DNA from: Zhengitettix transpicula
Taxonomy: Eukaryota > Arthropoda > Insecta > Orthoptera > Tetrigidae
DNA: 64,000 nucleotides
NCBI GenBank assembly: GCA_037074705.1
Contig: CM073591.1
Location: 38,792,587 to 38,856,586, forward strand
Reading direction: 5' to 3'
Shown here: positions 36,216 to 47,920 of the stretch, piece after piece
Layout of the letters: the number at the start of each line of letters is the position of its first letter
Numbering within the stretch: position 1 is the stretch's first letter
Position numbers and translations under genes: made by a program
Notes under the pieces: generated by a model
The model's database searches: none
The model's input: the letters and a program-made list of their open reading frames with translations, nothing else
What the model was told of the DNA's origin: nothing

Positions 36216-38010
36216 CTTACCAGAAATGTTTACCTTTCACTATACTTATTATATTCAGATCTCCTAATTTTAACTTTATGTTACACAAAACAGTAATTAA
36301 CATTACCTCGCCTCAGACCTACCACACCTCACAGTTTGGCACATCAAATCGAATGATCAATAACAGGCTTGACACACTTCACAGACCATTACATTATATT
36401 GTATACACCTAATAGAACAATTGTGCCCTACCTGCCCTAAAAGTGAGTAAATGGGATAGACGCAGGCCAATGCGACTGATACATAATATGAAACTTCTGT
36501 TTTCTTTTCCTATAATTGCTTTCTTTTGGGTGGTGATCAGGCTCTCGTGAAAAAAAATCTACCTTTCGTTTAACTCTGGCTCATGTTGAAGTATTTTGGA
36601 GCGCTGTAATTATTGAGTAATTATCATCCAGTGTTATTTCGCTGTTCTGAAATTGTAGGGGGGTGACGAAGCGCCAGTGTTTTCAAAGTTTCATTTTTAT
36701 AAGCGAATTTTTTTCTCCCGCGAAACCAATAACCGGCATCTACAGGCAATTTTACATTAATAAGGGACCATATTAAACGTAGTTGGCAAGACTTAGGGAG
36801 CATCTTAACTCGCTTCGTATTAAAAAAAAAAAGAGAGAAAGAGGAAAGGGAAAAGTCTCGCAAAGTTTTGCCGCCCCTTGGGAAGGTATTACGGCCGGCT
36901 CACAGGACTTTCTTATTTATTTTATGCAATCAATGGGCGCAATGAATTGCAAAGCAGACAATCTCCGCCCGTCACGGCGGAACTATTGGATTGTATTTTT
37001 CAATCAAAAAACAGCGTTAAACGTCTCGGCGGAGACTGCTGCTCTGCCAGAGAAAAATTCCCAGAGTACAGTCACTGCCGCCGAAGAAAAGATCAACAGA
37101 AGAAGCAGTGCGGTGAACAGTACTGCATAGGATCAGCAACACACAAAAACGAACGGTCGCAATTTATTTGGACCAAGAGCGGGGGAGAAAATGTGTCTAA
37201 TTTTGGAAATGTCTGCAGAACAACTGGATACTGAATCTATAATTGCAGACTGGTCTGAGTAAATAAGAGAAGTGTGTGCTTCAGAAGTTAACTTTGAAAC
37301 ATCTTACGAATTTACCAGCTTTTTCTTAATGAATGGAAAACGAATAGACTCTGGGATGCAAGCTAAATATCCTACACACAAAGTTACAGGTGGAAATTAA
37401 TTTATATTTTGAAAAGTTGCATTCTTCATTAGGGACGTATAGTTTTCACCAAGCTATAATTCGGTAGCTTATGAATGAAGTTAAATATTCAAAATTAATT
37501 ATGATTTCCAATTGAATACCGTCATTAATATCGACATGGTGAGAAAACTAAATTATAGGCGTATTTGGGAAGTTGGCCCGAGAAAGTACATTGACGAAAA
37601 TAAATCATGCTCAGCTCTAGCCAACAGGAAGGTCATTGTTTGCCAATACGTTAAAATGTGAGTAAAGGAAGAATGTGAAATCTTTAAATGCTTCGTTTTT
37701 TAAAGGTGTGGAAGAGAAGTTGTTGTAAAGTAAGAAGAAGTCCTTCGTAATGCTTGGTATGTGGTATCTGTTTAGTCAAAGAAAGTAAACACCTGTGAAT
37801 CTTCAGGCAATACGTAAATGCATTATTTAGAAACTTACCACGTAAGTGATTCAGTGTCTCACGGCTAGAACCTGCTGGACTCCTTTTTGCTCAACATTCT
37901 TTCGCGAAACACCGTTTGACAACAAGTCGAGGTAATCTCGATTTCATCAGACATCTTTGAGTGAGTTTGATCGGGGTGACGGCAATAATAATTGATGTTG
38001 TTTGTTGCAG
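36216..38010. other. Non-coding stretch upstream of the Nup88 exon
   Basis: A GC-richer island lies at about 36860-37130, including TGCAATCAATGGGCGCAATG and ACGGCGG blocks. Overlapping 115- and 118-codon frames there match nothing known. The last part (about 37860-38010) should be intron, ending in the pyrimidine-rich acceptor before the exon. Confidence 0.4.
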
Positions 38011-38180
38011 ACTCTGCAGCCGACGGAGATCCCTTCTCTCGAGGTGGAGCGTCTGCGTTCCAACCAGACAGGAACCCAGCTGGCGCTGTTGGGGCCCCAC
38101 GGCGTCGCGGTGATGGAGCTGCCTCGGCGCTGGGGGAAGGACGGTGGCTTCCTCGGGGGGAAACCGGCCATCGTCTGCAG
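38011..38180 (+). CDS. Nup88: Nup88 (nucleoporin 88), one internal exon
   Basis: This exon encodes 56 complete codons plus two bases: LQPTEIPSLEVERLRS, GTQLALLGPHGVAVMELPRR and WGKDGGFLGGKPAIVCR. The pattern matches the N-terminal beta-propeller of Nup88, where human Nup88 has a similar H-x-V-A-L-I-G, G-L-M-V-L-E-L-P-K-R-W-G-K and G-G-K block. Nup88 (mbo in Drosophila) sits on the cytoplasmic face of the nuclear pore with Nup214 and helps control CRM1-dependent export. The acceptor is TTGTTTGTTGCAG (AG at 38009-38010) and the donor CAG/GTCAGT at 38181. The exon starts in phase 0 and ends after the second base of a codon. A second AG at 38018-38019 is a possible alternative acceptor. The exon is far richer in G and C than its flanks. 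No other Nup88 exon could be found, so it is partial. Confidence 0.9.
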
Positions 38181-38884
38181 GTCAGTTAGAAAGCGAATTT
38201 TACGTGTTCATTACAAATACTTTACAAAAGTAGCCATACAAAATTAAACGGATACTATCAATTATGTCCTAAGTCCCACAAAATATCCGTCCTCTTATAG
38301 TTATTCCTCGGAACGTATTCCCTTTCAGTCTCTTTGTAAATTATAAAATATTTTTAAACATATATTACAGAAAAATTATTATTGTAGGAATTTTAAGGTT
38401 GTCCAATATTCTTCTTCGGAATTCTAGAATTAAAAACTTTTTAAATGTATACAATTCTAATTGAGGACACAGATGAACTATTTTCTTCAACAAGCTTTGA
38501 GCTGAAAATTCCATTTATAAAAATTTGAGAAACTTAAGTGCACACTTATTAGCAATCATTTGTTTAGAAGATCGCTATGTAATCACTCTGGCGTAAAATT
38601 TTTCTATCGTTAATAGCAGATGGCTTTCTGGACCAATTAAAGCAAATGGTGATTAACAAAAGCAGACGTATAGCCTAAGGTACGTAAACAATATTCGGGC
38701 TAGCAAAGTATCCTGCGATCTGTTTGTTTGACTAAGGTCGTTGTAGTCCCAGCCAGCTGTTGTCAAGAGGGCGGGACCAGATGAAACTAAACTATATTGA
38801 TTCACTATTCTAATGAGTCCGCAGTTGAAAGAATTTTACGTAGCTTATAAAAAGGGCTTGGTTCGGATAAGGAATAAAGCAATT
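38181..38884. other. Nup88 intron sequence
   Basis: AT-rich DNA following the GT donor; no further exon was recognised. Confidence 0.5.
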
Positions 38885-39010
38885 TGAATCCAATTGAACA
38901 TTTTTGGTTTGCCATTAAACATGCTGTGAGAAAGGTTCTACCAACCTTAGGGCCGGATATCAATTCTGCTATTGATTTTTGTCATTCAGTACTCGGGAAA
39001 ATGTTACTTA
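38885..39010 (+). pseudogene. Tc1/mariner-superfamily transposase scrap
   Basis: One frame reads LNPIEHFWFAIKHAVRKVLP and later NSAIDFCHSVLGK. N-P-I-E-x-x-W-x-x-x-K followed by basic residues is the C-terminal end of the DDE domain of Tc1/IS630/pogo-type transposases, where E is the last catalytic acid. Only about 40 codons remain with no terminal repeats visible. It lies in what is probably a Nup88 intron, as an old insertion. Confidence 0.6.
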
Positions 39011-40724
39011 GGTTAGCTATACCTTTTATATTATCTACATAATAGGTATCTTGACTACCAAAGTCTCCAGGGTGTTGTGTCTCAATTTTACCATTGGCCT
39101 CTTTTGGTTCCTTAGTTTCTCTAAACCATTTGCCCGTCTGTTAAAATTATACTGTATTGGAATACTCCGCTTCCAGCGCTTTCATGCGTTTAAAATACTT
39201 AAGGAAACGATAAAATCAACAACAGAAATAATCAAGTGCCAATAACCTGACAACATAATTTTGATAAATTGCAACAATGTTATGAATAATAACTCTTTTT
39301 TTTAGAAATAGTTTAAACACTCAAATTTTCAATTATAGAATTAACATTGTTGATATATAATTAGATTCCTCTTCCTTTATGACGATCATGCACTATCGAT
39401 ACGACTGTCATATATTCTGGATTTAGGAGTGACACGGGGCCAGTCTATAGTTTGTTGAAGAGGAGAAATAAATATAGAGTTCGAGTTAGTTAATGATTGG
39501 TTATAACTTACACATCTGACAGAAAGGAGGTAGCAGGTGATGGAAATCAGAATGAGTTAGTTAAAGTTGAGGAATGAGAACAAGATTTTATAGCATATAA
39601 CTTGAAAGGTGGTGACACGAATAGCTTAAAGATAGCTAAAGATGTTGGAAAAGACAGTTCGAAAATGTATCTAGCTGGAGACGCTAGCCTATTGGTTAAG
39701 AGAATTTAACGTCATCGTGAGAGTAAAGTTTTTGTGAGACTGCAAGCGGTGAAACCAGAGCTACGCAAATTGTACGAGGGATGATAACTGATTGCACACA
39801 ATTTCAAATTATTCACTTAGGCCTATTATATATTTTAATACTTAACTGGTCCACTTAGTTTTTCGTTCATTGTTATATTTTATTATTTATGTTATCCGTT
39901 ATTAGGAATTGTAACGTTTTATTTTTATCCGCATTGTTTTTGGCCCTTAGATTGTTATCAGTGACTTTACACATTCCTTTGGCAAGGAATGGATCGTTGT
40001 TACTTCGTGTCTGAGCCACGGTTGTTGGTGCCTATTTACCTTCGCTTTGCAAGCAGCATCTTAGTCTGCTGACTTAAGTTGCGGAAATTCGAGGGGCTTT
40101 GTGTGAGGGAGGATGAACCTTTGTTTGATATGGGTCGCCTTTTAGTTAGCATGCACAAGAAGGATTGTCTCCGGAGCAGACAGCCAATTGCCGAGAGCTT
40201 GTTTAGACTGGGAATGGCCTGGTAATGAGGGCCCAGCCCCGCAATCTTTCTAAACCCTTATATTATAACAGCTTACTACAACATTAAAACAATATTCCCA
40301 AGTCCAATAACAGCGATTATAATCCTCGCAAACAGACTTTGTGTTTTGTTTCGCTCCGGTGGTGTGGTGCATGCCCTAAGTATTTAATGGCTCCTAAGAT
40401 TATTAGCGCCTCGGAGGCTGGATTTTCCTGGCTTGTTCCGCGGCGACGAAGTTTTGTTCGCCTCCTTGGTTGGTTCGTTGGTCCACCTCCCCCGCACCAT
40501 CAGCAACCGAATACGTCTCACGTCCCTCAAGTCCGTCTCAACAATTAGGTTGGTAAGTTCTACAAATGCATCCCCACGTATACGAGCTCTTTTCTAACGC
40601 AGGCATGGCAATAATATTTGGCTCACATTACAGTAGAGCATATTTAGAAAAAAAGGAAATTAATGCTTAAATCTGATGAGGTTAGAATGTTTTTGTCCTT
40701 TTTGTCAATAATGTAATAAGACAA

Positions 40725-40727
<3 letters not shown>
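39011..40727. other. Non-coding stretch, probably intronic
   Basis: No exon or element was recognised. A GC-richer part lies at about 40330-40550 (a 69-codon frame there matches nothing known). Confidence 0.4.

Positions 40728-40755
<28 letters not shown>
40728..40755. repeat. (TA)n microsatellite
   Basis: Uninterrupted TA dinucleotide run of about 28 bases. Confidence 0.95.
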
Positions 40756-40758
<3 letters not shown>

Positions 40759-41381
40759 TGTAGTAAATTTAATCATAATCAATTACTATTGTTTCCACGG
40801 CTATTTGAGTTCTTACGATCAGCGTCGCCTACGGACCTCCAAAAAAATATAGGAATTCAGTAAACGAAAACAGGAAACTATAGAACATTTTACAACGTCT
40901 ATTATAGAAATCTAACGCTTCATTATTATGCACAACTAAAGCTATACAAATACCTTGGAACGTCAAAAGCGGTTCTCAAATGCCCCAGCACACCTCAACG
41001 TATGCTTGTAACTTCGTAGTTTGTTAATGCTCGGAACAAACTTCGGAGATCTGGAAATTGATTAGTTTTAAAGAACCTCCTATGGTGACTGTGCAATACA
41101 GATAGGATTTGTTTGCAGAGCTATCATAGATAGATGGCATTTCATAGGATTACCATCTCCCGTGACCTTTTACCAACCTTTGGCAAGTTTAACTAAACCT
41201 CGAGTAAGATTTGTTATACTAAATCCGCATGTAAAAACAACGTCCTTCAAAAAATACAAGTTGGATCCACTACAACGCAGAAAATTGCGCAGGATCAGAA
41301 TGACTTCACACAGCGACCAAAAACCGGACGGAAGGTCTGACTCCATTCCACTCGGCCCAAAATCCGACACTGGATTTCGCT
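40756..41381. other. Non-coding stretch
   Basis: No gene or element was recognised. Overlapping frames at 41162-41412 on both strands look like chance. Confidence 0.4.
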
Positions 41382-41466
41382 GACCTGCCGCTCGTCTGAG
41401 CTTTCGCTCCACTGACGCTGGTGCTCGACTGAGACCTGCCGCTCGACGGCGCTGGTGCTCTACTGA
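41382..41466. repeat. Small diverged minisatellite
   Basis: GACCTGCCGCTCG occurs at 41382 and 41433, and GCTGGTGCTC at 41417 and 41451. The units are irregular, so this is a short, degraded tandem repeat. Confidence 0.65.
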
Positions 41467-41614
41467 ATGCTTTGTATTTACTTCTCAATGCTTTTATACA
41501 TTTACCTCGATGAACATTTTGACCCAGGATTTAATGTTCGTAAGCATTGGGCGTAAAGAAAATACATCCACCTGTATTGCTGAACTGAATAAAATAAATT
41601 CCTTAGTAATATCT

Positions 41615-41617
<3 letters not shown>

Positions 41618-41649
<32 letters not shown>
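41618..41649. repeat. (TA)n microsatellite
   Basis: TA dinucleotide run of about 32 bases. Confidence 0.95.
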
Positions 41650-41652
<3 letters not shown>

Positions 41653-43150
41653 GAATGTGCGCCTTATGCGTTCGTAAACCACTCATCTGATTGCGATGAT
41701 ACTTTTGCGAGTTGTCGCATTCCCGCGAAGGTTTCTATCGACCTTTCGAAGCGTTTGACAACCCCAATGGGTGAACCGGGCTGAAATTAAAACATGCTGA
41801 AATGGTCGATATGAGCATCGTATAATAAAGTTTCGGGGCCGGTGAAATTAATAGTTCCTTTCCAGCTGTTTTTCGTGAATAATTTCAACAGCATGGAAAG
41901 TCAACACCACTATCGGAAGGGTGGAGGGGCGTTAAATAAAAATAATGCGAAACAACCGGGATTGGTGTCAAAGCCAGGGTTATAGAAGTCACTGAATTTA
42001 ATTCTGATATTTACCATAGTGGTTAAGATGTAGTTCAGCCTTTTGGAGTAGGGCTAATTCAAATTAAATACTTGGGCAACGCGGGGCAATCAGATAGTCA
42101 CCAATAACAGTAACAGACTTAGAAATCCGCATAAAGCATCAAAACTGCAGACTTGACACCCAGAAGCTTTGACTTGTGCATATCTGGTATCCCCCATATA
42201 TCTTTAGTTTTTAGGTTTGCTTAATAAACTATTCTTTTTTCAGGACTACACGATTTTAATCAAATTCATTTGAAATTTTTACTTGTTCTGACGTTCAAGC
42301 GCTTCTGTTCTATGTTAGTGTCCTCTCTACCCTTACTTAATGACTCTTCCCCAGACGTGCCTGTCTTTACCTCTCCTCTTGACCGACTTTTATACTACCA
42401 GTTATATTCCAAGTTAAACGTATATGATTAGGAATTTAAAGAAAAGTGATTTTTTCGTCAACCGCTTTGGAAACATAGACCGATGATCGGTATCCCAAAT
42501 TTTCTCGTTACGAGCCTCTCAGGTTCCATAGCTGTGTCAGCTCTTCGTATTCAAGCTGGCGATCTGGTCAACATGTTGTGTCTGGAGTCCGCGGTTCATT
42601 CTTCCTGTCCTGACTGAGGGTACGATGCACTTTTAGAGGTCCTTATCTGTCGGCTTCTCCGTGGCAGTGCAAAGTTAACGTTGTTATTGAAGAGTGGATT
42701 AAGAAGGTGCGACGGCAGAGATTACTCGGCTGCTCGCTAATCCTCCTCAAGAATGCCATTACGAAGCTGCTGTTGCAGCGGCATTACGCAGATACGTCCG
42801 TCTTAACGTAATAAACATAGCAAAAATCCATGCGTCGAGCGAGGCTTTGATTGTGGCCCACGGCACACCAGATAAGAACCGAGCGCCTCCATAAAACTAA
42901 GTCCCAGCCCGGCCGCCTTGCTTAATGTTAACGACGTTTCGCTTTTAATCTCCGACGCTCGCGATACTAAATATTAGCGATCCGCAGAGCGCGCAAATCC
43001 GATTTGCACAAACAAGTGCCTCGGAGCAACGCCTCTCTCCACCCTCCTGCACCTCCTCGACGACCTGGCCAGATAAAAACCTCACTAACAGACGCAGCTC
43101 GACATCGCCTTCCGATACCAGATTCGACTTAAGTAGGTTCATGTTTACTT
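41650..43150. other. Non-coding stretch with a GC-richer island
   Basis: The part 42530-43140 is GC-richer with CpG sites. A 65-codon - strand frame (42945-43142) has no family signature. Nothing else was recognised. Confidence 0.35.
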
Positions 43151-43163
43151 GGGGGGGGGGGGG
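43151..43163. repeat. Poly-G tract, 13 bases
   Basis: Run of G directly after a GTTTACTT string. Confidence 0.95.
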
Positions 43164-43280
43164 TAGAATATTAACGTAACTTTAATGCTGTTACATATCT
43201 CAAAACCGAGTAGTATTTTCTCTACTACATATCAAATGTCCGTCGACTTGTTCTGGAGTAGTATAACTCATGAGAGGTTA

Positions 43281-43285
<5 letters not shown>

Positions 43286-43333
<48 letters not shown>
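43286..43333. repeat. (TA)n microsatellite, longest in the window
   Basis: Uninterrupted TA run of about 48 bases. Confidence 0.95.
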
Positions 43334-43336
<3 letters not shown>

Positions 43337-44824
43337 GTGCGAGGGGTGTACTGGCATGCAATATTATGCTAGATAGAATAGGTCTCAATCGTTGAAGCAA
43401 AGATCATTGTGTGTGACCTGATATTTTTAATGGCGTCGAATAAGAAGGTTGTCGCCAAGTGAGGTAATTTAGCTAATCAACGCCAGGGAAACCCTATCTA
43501 TCCACTTAGAATAATGCGTCGCCGTCGTTAGATTCTGTTTCCCCGCGCTTTATCAGGAGTGCGTTGGTTGGTTTGGTCGGCCGAAATTGCGAATACGAGT
43601 CTTGGCTTGGCTGGCTCTATTTTCAGTATTAAGATAATTGCTATTCGCGTTTTAACCGAGCGTTCATTAAAAGATTAGACATTTGATACGACGACGGTCC
43701 AGTATAGGTAGGCTACTTGAAACCGGAGCCAACCCTGGAAAAACCGAAGATACGGCGGCTCTAATGGTACTACTACCTTCCTGCGGGCTTTAATTGTTGC
43801 GAGGATTATTAGAGGGGAAACCCCCAAACACCACGCCTCAATTAAAACAACATACCACACTAAACGTGTCACACTGTACGGTTAGACCTGCAGAGAGGGT
43901 AAAAGACGAGGACATATTTAAGGAATTACTTCTGCGATAGCCAGATCGCCAGTCCTAAACGTAGGTCACAGTAAAAAGTCTGTGCAAATAAACGATCGGT
44001 AGCGGAAGAAAATCCTTGGTGGAAGCTTTTAGAAATTTCTCAGGTTTCGTACTGTTGCTCAAATCTTGATGTTTGAAAAATATTATTTGTCACTCGCTGT
44101 ACATGAAGTGACGTAAACGCTTCTCTTCATTAAATGCGATTAAAGACTTTGCTAAATAAGGTTATATCTTCCAACGAGTACCTTATTTTTCGATGCTGAA
44201 TTCGAATTCATAAAGTACACCTTTTTCGTGTAATTTTATAATAATTTTTCCAGCAATTGTCATGGGATTCTTTTATCGAATAAATTAATTTAAAATTATT
44301 TATGTAGATACCACGATTCATGGATTCTAGTCATTTATTTTAAATTAAATAATTTATTTCAAAAATTTCTGTATAAGAACTGTAGGAAAAGATCATGGGA
44401 AGTGGTTTGGTTCGGTGGTCATTGTTTTTTTCATAATAAAACAGTGTAGTTTTATTGTTCCATATATTACTTAGCAAATCAAAGAATTTTACATGTGGAA
44501 ATACTGTAAATTAGTTTAATTAGAATAAGCTAAATTATTGGCCTTTTAAAAGGTTATGGAGAATCGCCTAGGAAATCATAAAATTGATAACTATGAAAAA
44601 TTTATTAAAAATTACGTTTAATTCCATTCTAAAAATATATTTCAAAAATGAGTTTGAGAGTCCAGTTTGTATTCTTTACTTCCAATATTCGACTTGAAAA
44701 TCCGTTAAATGGAAAATCCATGTCGAGGTAAACGGTTCCGCAAATTTGTTGACTATATAGGCTAAATCCTCGATGGTACAATTTGCCACACACAAAATAA
44801 ATATTTCTGTCTTTAAATTAAGAA
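43334..44824. other. Non-coding stretch
   Basis: GC-richer to about 43910, then AT-rich. No gene or element was recognised. Confidence 0.4.
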
Positions 44825-45505
44825 TGGAAAGTTTTAAAAAATATGTAATGTAATTACATTAATATCTTTTGATTTATTGTGAAGCATCTCTGAAATAAGT
44901 CTGGAATTGTACCTGGTGTCAATGTCTAAAATCTTAGCATTTTGCCAACCAAATGTATGTTTAGAATTGATGATATGTTTGGAAACTACAGATTGTTTAT
45001 CAATGGAAAGTTTGATATTAGACATATTTTCCTTGATACTTGTATTAAGGGAACGTTTTGTTTGCCCTATGTAGCAGGAATTACAATTAGAGCTAGAGAT
45101 TTTGTTAACAACACAATGTTTTCTGTAGGTGTCGAGTGGAAAGTTGTCGTTTTTAATCAAGTAGGAAAGGGTATTAGTGGATCTGTAAATGATGGATATT
45201 TGATATTCTTTGATATATTTGGATAAATTTGTAATAAGGAGTACGAAAAATAATTTGGCTTGAGGTGTTTGGAGACGATTGACAGTAGGCTATTGGATTT
45301 TGTAGCGTTTCCGTCGCTTTTTTGTTTTGTCAACTGAGTGCAGTTGTGTCGCTCTCTGCTCTTCTTCGTACCTAACGAAAGGGACAAGGATCCCAAAAAC
45401 GTTGTGTGGTATTTATATTATCACTTTTTTGTCTGAATTGGCTAACTTTCTTATTCATTATTTTCAATCAGAGGTATTGTTTTTTTCATTTTATTTAATA
45501 TTACT
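44825..45505 (-). mobile_element. Family C Penelope-like element, truncated copy (C2)
   Basis: The upstream end on the - strand (about 45340-45500) is the family C terminal repeat: AATGAATAAGAAAG..., GCCAATTCAGACAAAAAAGT, TACCACACAACGTTTTTGGG, GATCCTTGTCCCTTTCGTTA. It is followed by decayed PLE coding sequence down to 44834. Unlike copies C1 and C5, I see no matching inverted repeat at the low-coordinate end, so that end is truncated or diverged. The + strand hammerhead-like string at 45371-45402 is mutated (CTAACGA ... AAAAACG). Confidence 0.8.
44834..45300 (-). pseudogene. PLE GIY-YIG endonuclease, decayed (C2)
   Basis: The 108-codon - strand frame (44834-45160) reads DTYRKHCVVNKISSSNCNSC, YIGQTKRSLNTSIKEN, VVSKHIINSKHTFGWQNAKI and RYNSRLISEMLH. 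This is the GIY-YIG endonuclease of a PLE: YIG is intact, but the tyrosine expected in VxYKI is N and the catalytic-type arginine in N-T-R-I-K-E is S. Another frame just upstream (around 45157-45300) holds NISKNIKYP and FTDPLIPFPT, which should join the endonuclease frame, so there is a frameshift. The copy at 60.7 kb aligns along the whole endonuclease. Inactive. Confidence 0.85.
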
Positions 45506-46936
45506 GGTAGATATATTTAACGGATTGCGCTTTGATCGACTTTAGTTAGTCCAACGTACCGTATAAAGCTGGATTTCATTAGACATCGATTTTTATTCAT
45601 ATTCTGGCAGAAACTATTTTCCGAATATTAGTTTCATATTTTCTTTTGTAACTGTGATCGTTCCACACCTCCAATGGTAGCATGTTCCTTCTTCTGTCGT
45701 AGATTTGAAGTCTTCAGAACAGCCATGGTACATGTTCATTATAAAAATGCCCTTATGCTGGCTTTTTTATGTAGAAATGAAATATAGTAACCCGATTGTC
45801 TAATGGTAGGATATCATGGAGGATAAGAAACTTATTGAAAGTCACAATGAGATCGACCACGGATGACTAAGGGGAAGAAAGAACACTCGTGTTGGGATAC
45901 ACGTTGAGAGACAGGCCTGGGTGACAGATGTTAGTGGATGTATTCAGCACTGGTCCGTGGTACGTAAAATAAAAGCCTAAAGTAATAACGCCCCCGTCCC
46001 CTTCACCCTGTGGAGTGACGTCAGGCTTTGCAACGTGGCAAAATAATAACAACTAGTGCACTGTATGTTTATACACGAGTTATCGTGGTCGCCATCAGCT
46101 GACAACGAAGCATCACCTCTCTCCCGCTCTGCGATTTACGCTATGGACCACTAGAAATAACGGCGAGCACCTCGGGGGTCATCCTTCCATTGTTCATGGC
46201 ATCAGGTACACAGTTTGTTATCAATGTACTTGAAATAAAATCTCTCAAAAGCTAATATATGGGTAATGTGATTACCATTTTTATTGCTGAGTGACGAATT
46301 GTCGCTTTATTTTTTCAAAGACTTCACTGGCTCTTTATGACGTTCATTCATAAGCTTAAAAAACCCATGATCCTAGGTGTCCATAGATTGTCCAATGTCC
46401 ATTCATCGTCTATATTGATTACCTGTCGCCACTACTCTGCTCAATATAAGCCACTCCTTAAAGAATATGTTGGAACCTTTTAGAAAAATTTTCTTCTTGT
46501 GTCCTCATAATATTCGGGATACTTCCTTGCTACGATAAGGCTTTGATACAGAGTTGATAAATAAAACAAGCCACGAATTAATAGACTTAAATCTAAGTCA
46601 TTTTCTGTCTTCAAATGATTCTTGTTCATTACAAGTTTTCTTCGCTGTGAATTCGTCCTCCGTATTTTCTTTGCGTAGAAGTCCGACTCCTCTATTTTAC
46701 TCCATAACATTTTATTGCACATGACTTGTTTCGATAACATTTGTTATATTTTTCGTGCTGTTAAATCAAGTTGCTGTTGCCTAAAAATCCATCTGCCAGA
46801 CTCAAATGATTTTTAAAAAACTAACTCATAATTTTTTGTCGGAAAAGCTTACGCAAAATACGCTTATTTTACACCTCAGTAGACATCTGTGCTTCAGTTC
46901 GTTGTCCTGTTTGTTTAAGTGAATGTATGACTTGTC
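45506..46936. other. Non-coding stretch
   Basis: An 86-codon - strand frame (46480-46740, ending KYPEYYEDTRRKFF) lies here. I could not place it in a family and treat it as unsupported. Nothing else was recognised. Confidence 0.4.
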
Positions 46937-47038
46937 AAGTTTCCTTTTCTCCATCAGACGAATTTTTTTTATTAATTTTTTGCAGAAAAGTTTCCTTTTC
47001 TCCATCAGACGAATTTTTTTTATTAATTTTTTGCAGAA
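46937..47038. repeat. Exact tandem duplication, two 51 bp units
   Basis: Two copies of a 51 bp unit containing TTTCCTTTTCTCCATCAGAC and ATTAATTTTTTGCAGAAAA follow one another without differences I could see. This points to a recent slippage or duplication event, or an assembly artefact. Confidence 0.92.
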
Positions 47039-47160
47039 AATTTTTTGTTCCGAAGATTTTACAATTGTGATACATTGATGACGTTAACATGTTAAAATTA
47101 ACTTGAAGGAATGTAGTTGCTTCTTGAGTGAGTAGTTGAAAAGGAAATTATGAATTATTT

Positions 47161-47226
47161 ATTTATATATATACATATATATATATATGTGTGTGTGTGT
47201 GTGACTGAGTGTGTGTGTGTGTGTGT
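47161..47226. repeat. Compound (TA)n(TG)n microsatellite
   Basis: A TA run passes into a TG run broken by ACTGAG. It abuts the 3' end of the jockey-type element on the - strand. Confidence 0.95.
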
Positions 47227-47920
47227 TAATTTACGGTGGTTGCCAGCTCAATTTGTCGTTTTCTTTTTAGTCTTCTGTGGGGTTTAGGTGGAGGAGGATG
47301 GGATTCTGTATTTTAGATAATGAGTTTGAAGTGGTGGAGATTTCTATGACGTTGGATTTGGGATTGAGGTAATATTTAGGTTATTGTGGATTCTAGAGTT
47401 AGTGACGTACCAGGTACAATTAGTTATAAAGCGGAGTATTTTTTATTTTATTTATGTGGGTGGTAGCGGCCGAACCCCAGATATAACAGGCATAAAACCA
47501 GAGGAGATGTATGAGGGATGTGTAAATGAGTTATTTTGTTATGAAGGATAAAGAAGATTTCTGGTTCAGTAATGGTTTTAATTTGTGGAATCTGTGGAGT
47601 AATATTTTTTTAAGGTGGGAAGTGTGAAGGGACCACGTTAGTTTGGAGTCGAGGGTTAGGCCGGGGTATTTATGAGAAGATTTAGTAGAGATAGTGGAGT
47701 TGTTGATAGTGACTGATAGGTCGTAGCATTTTCTTTTTAGAGAGAAGGGAACGGTTACGGATTTCGAAGGATTGATGTCTATGCGCCAGTCGTTGGTCCA
47801 GATTGAAATAAGGTTTAAGGATGTTTGAAGGTGGTTTGTTGCGGTTTGGTAGTCGTGTGTGTGTGTGAGAAGTGATAGCGATAGCAGACTAATTGACAGC
47901 ACAACAGGTTGCACGCGTAC
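47227..47920 (-). pseudogene. Jockey-type non-LTR retrotransposon, 3' end with RT C-terminus
   Basis: On the - strand, 47914 to 47531 reads TATNHLQTSLNLISIWTNDW, RIDINPSKSVTVPF and YPGLTLDSKLTWSLHTSHLK. Further down, in other frames, come LWFYACYIWGSAATTHINKI, WYVTNSRIHNNLNI and PPPKPHRRLKRKRQIEL. This is the standard order of the part after the catalytic Y/FADD box in jockey reverse transcriptases, up to their C-terminus. The FADD region itself, at 47880-47910, is disrupted by a frameshift in a CA run. The element lacks its 5' part, as is usual for non-LTR copies. Its 3' end runs into a CA/TA microsatellite. Several stops and frameshifts make it inactive. Confidence 0.85.

Noticed and set aside
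42910..42960. Further hammerhead-like site (GAAACGTCGTT on the - strand)
   Set aside because: GAAACGTCG is present but no CUGANGA occurs at the needed distance upstream.
46480..46740. 86-codon - strand frame resembling the LYR-motif style (LYQSL...RKYPEYYEDTRRKF)
   Set aside because: The resemblance is limited to a short helix-like pattern and the defining residues do not line up with any LYR protein I know.
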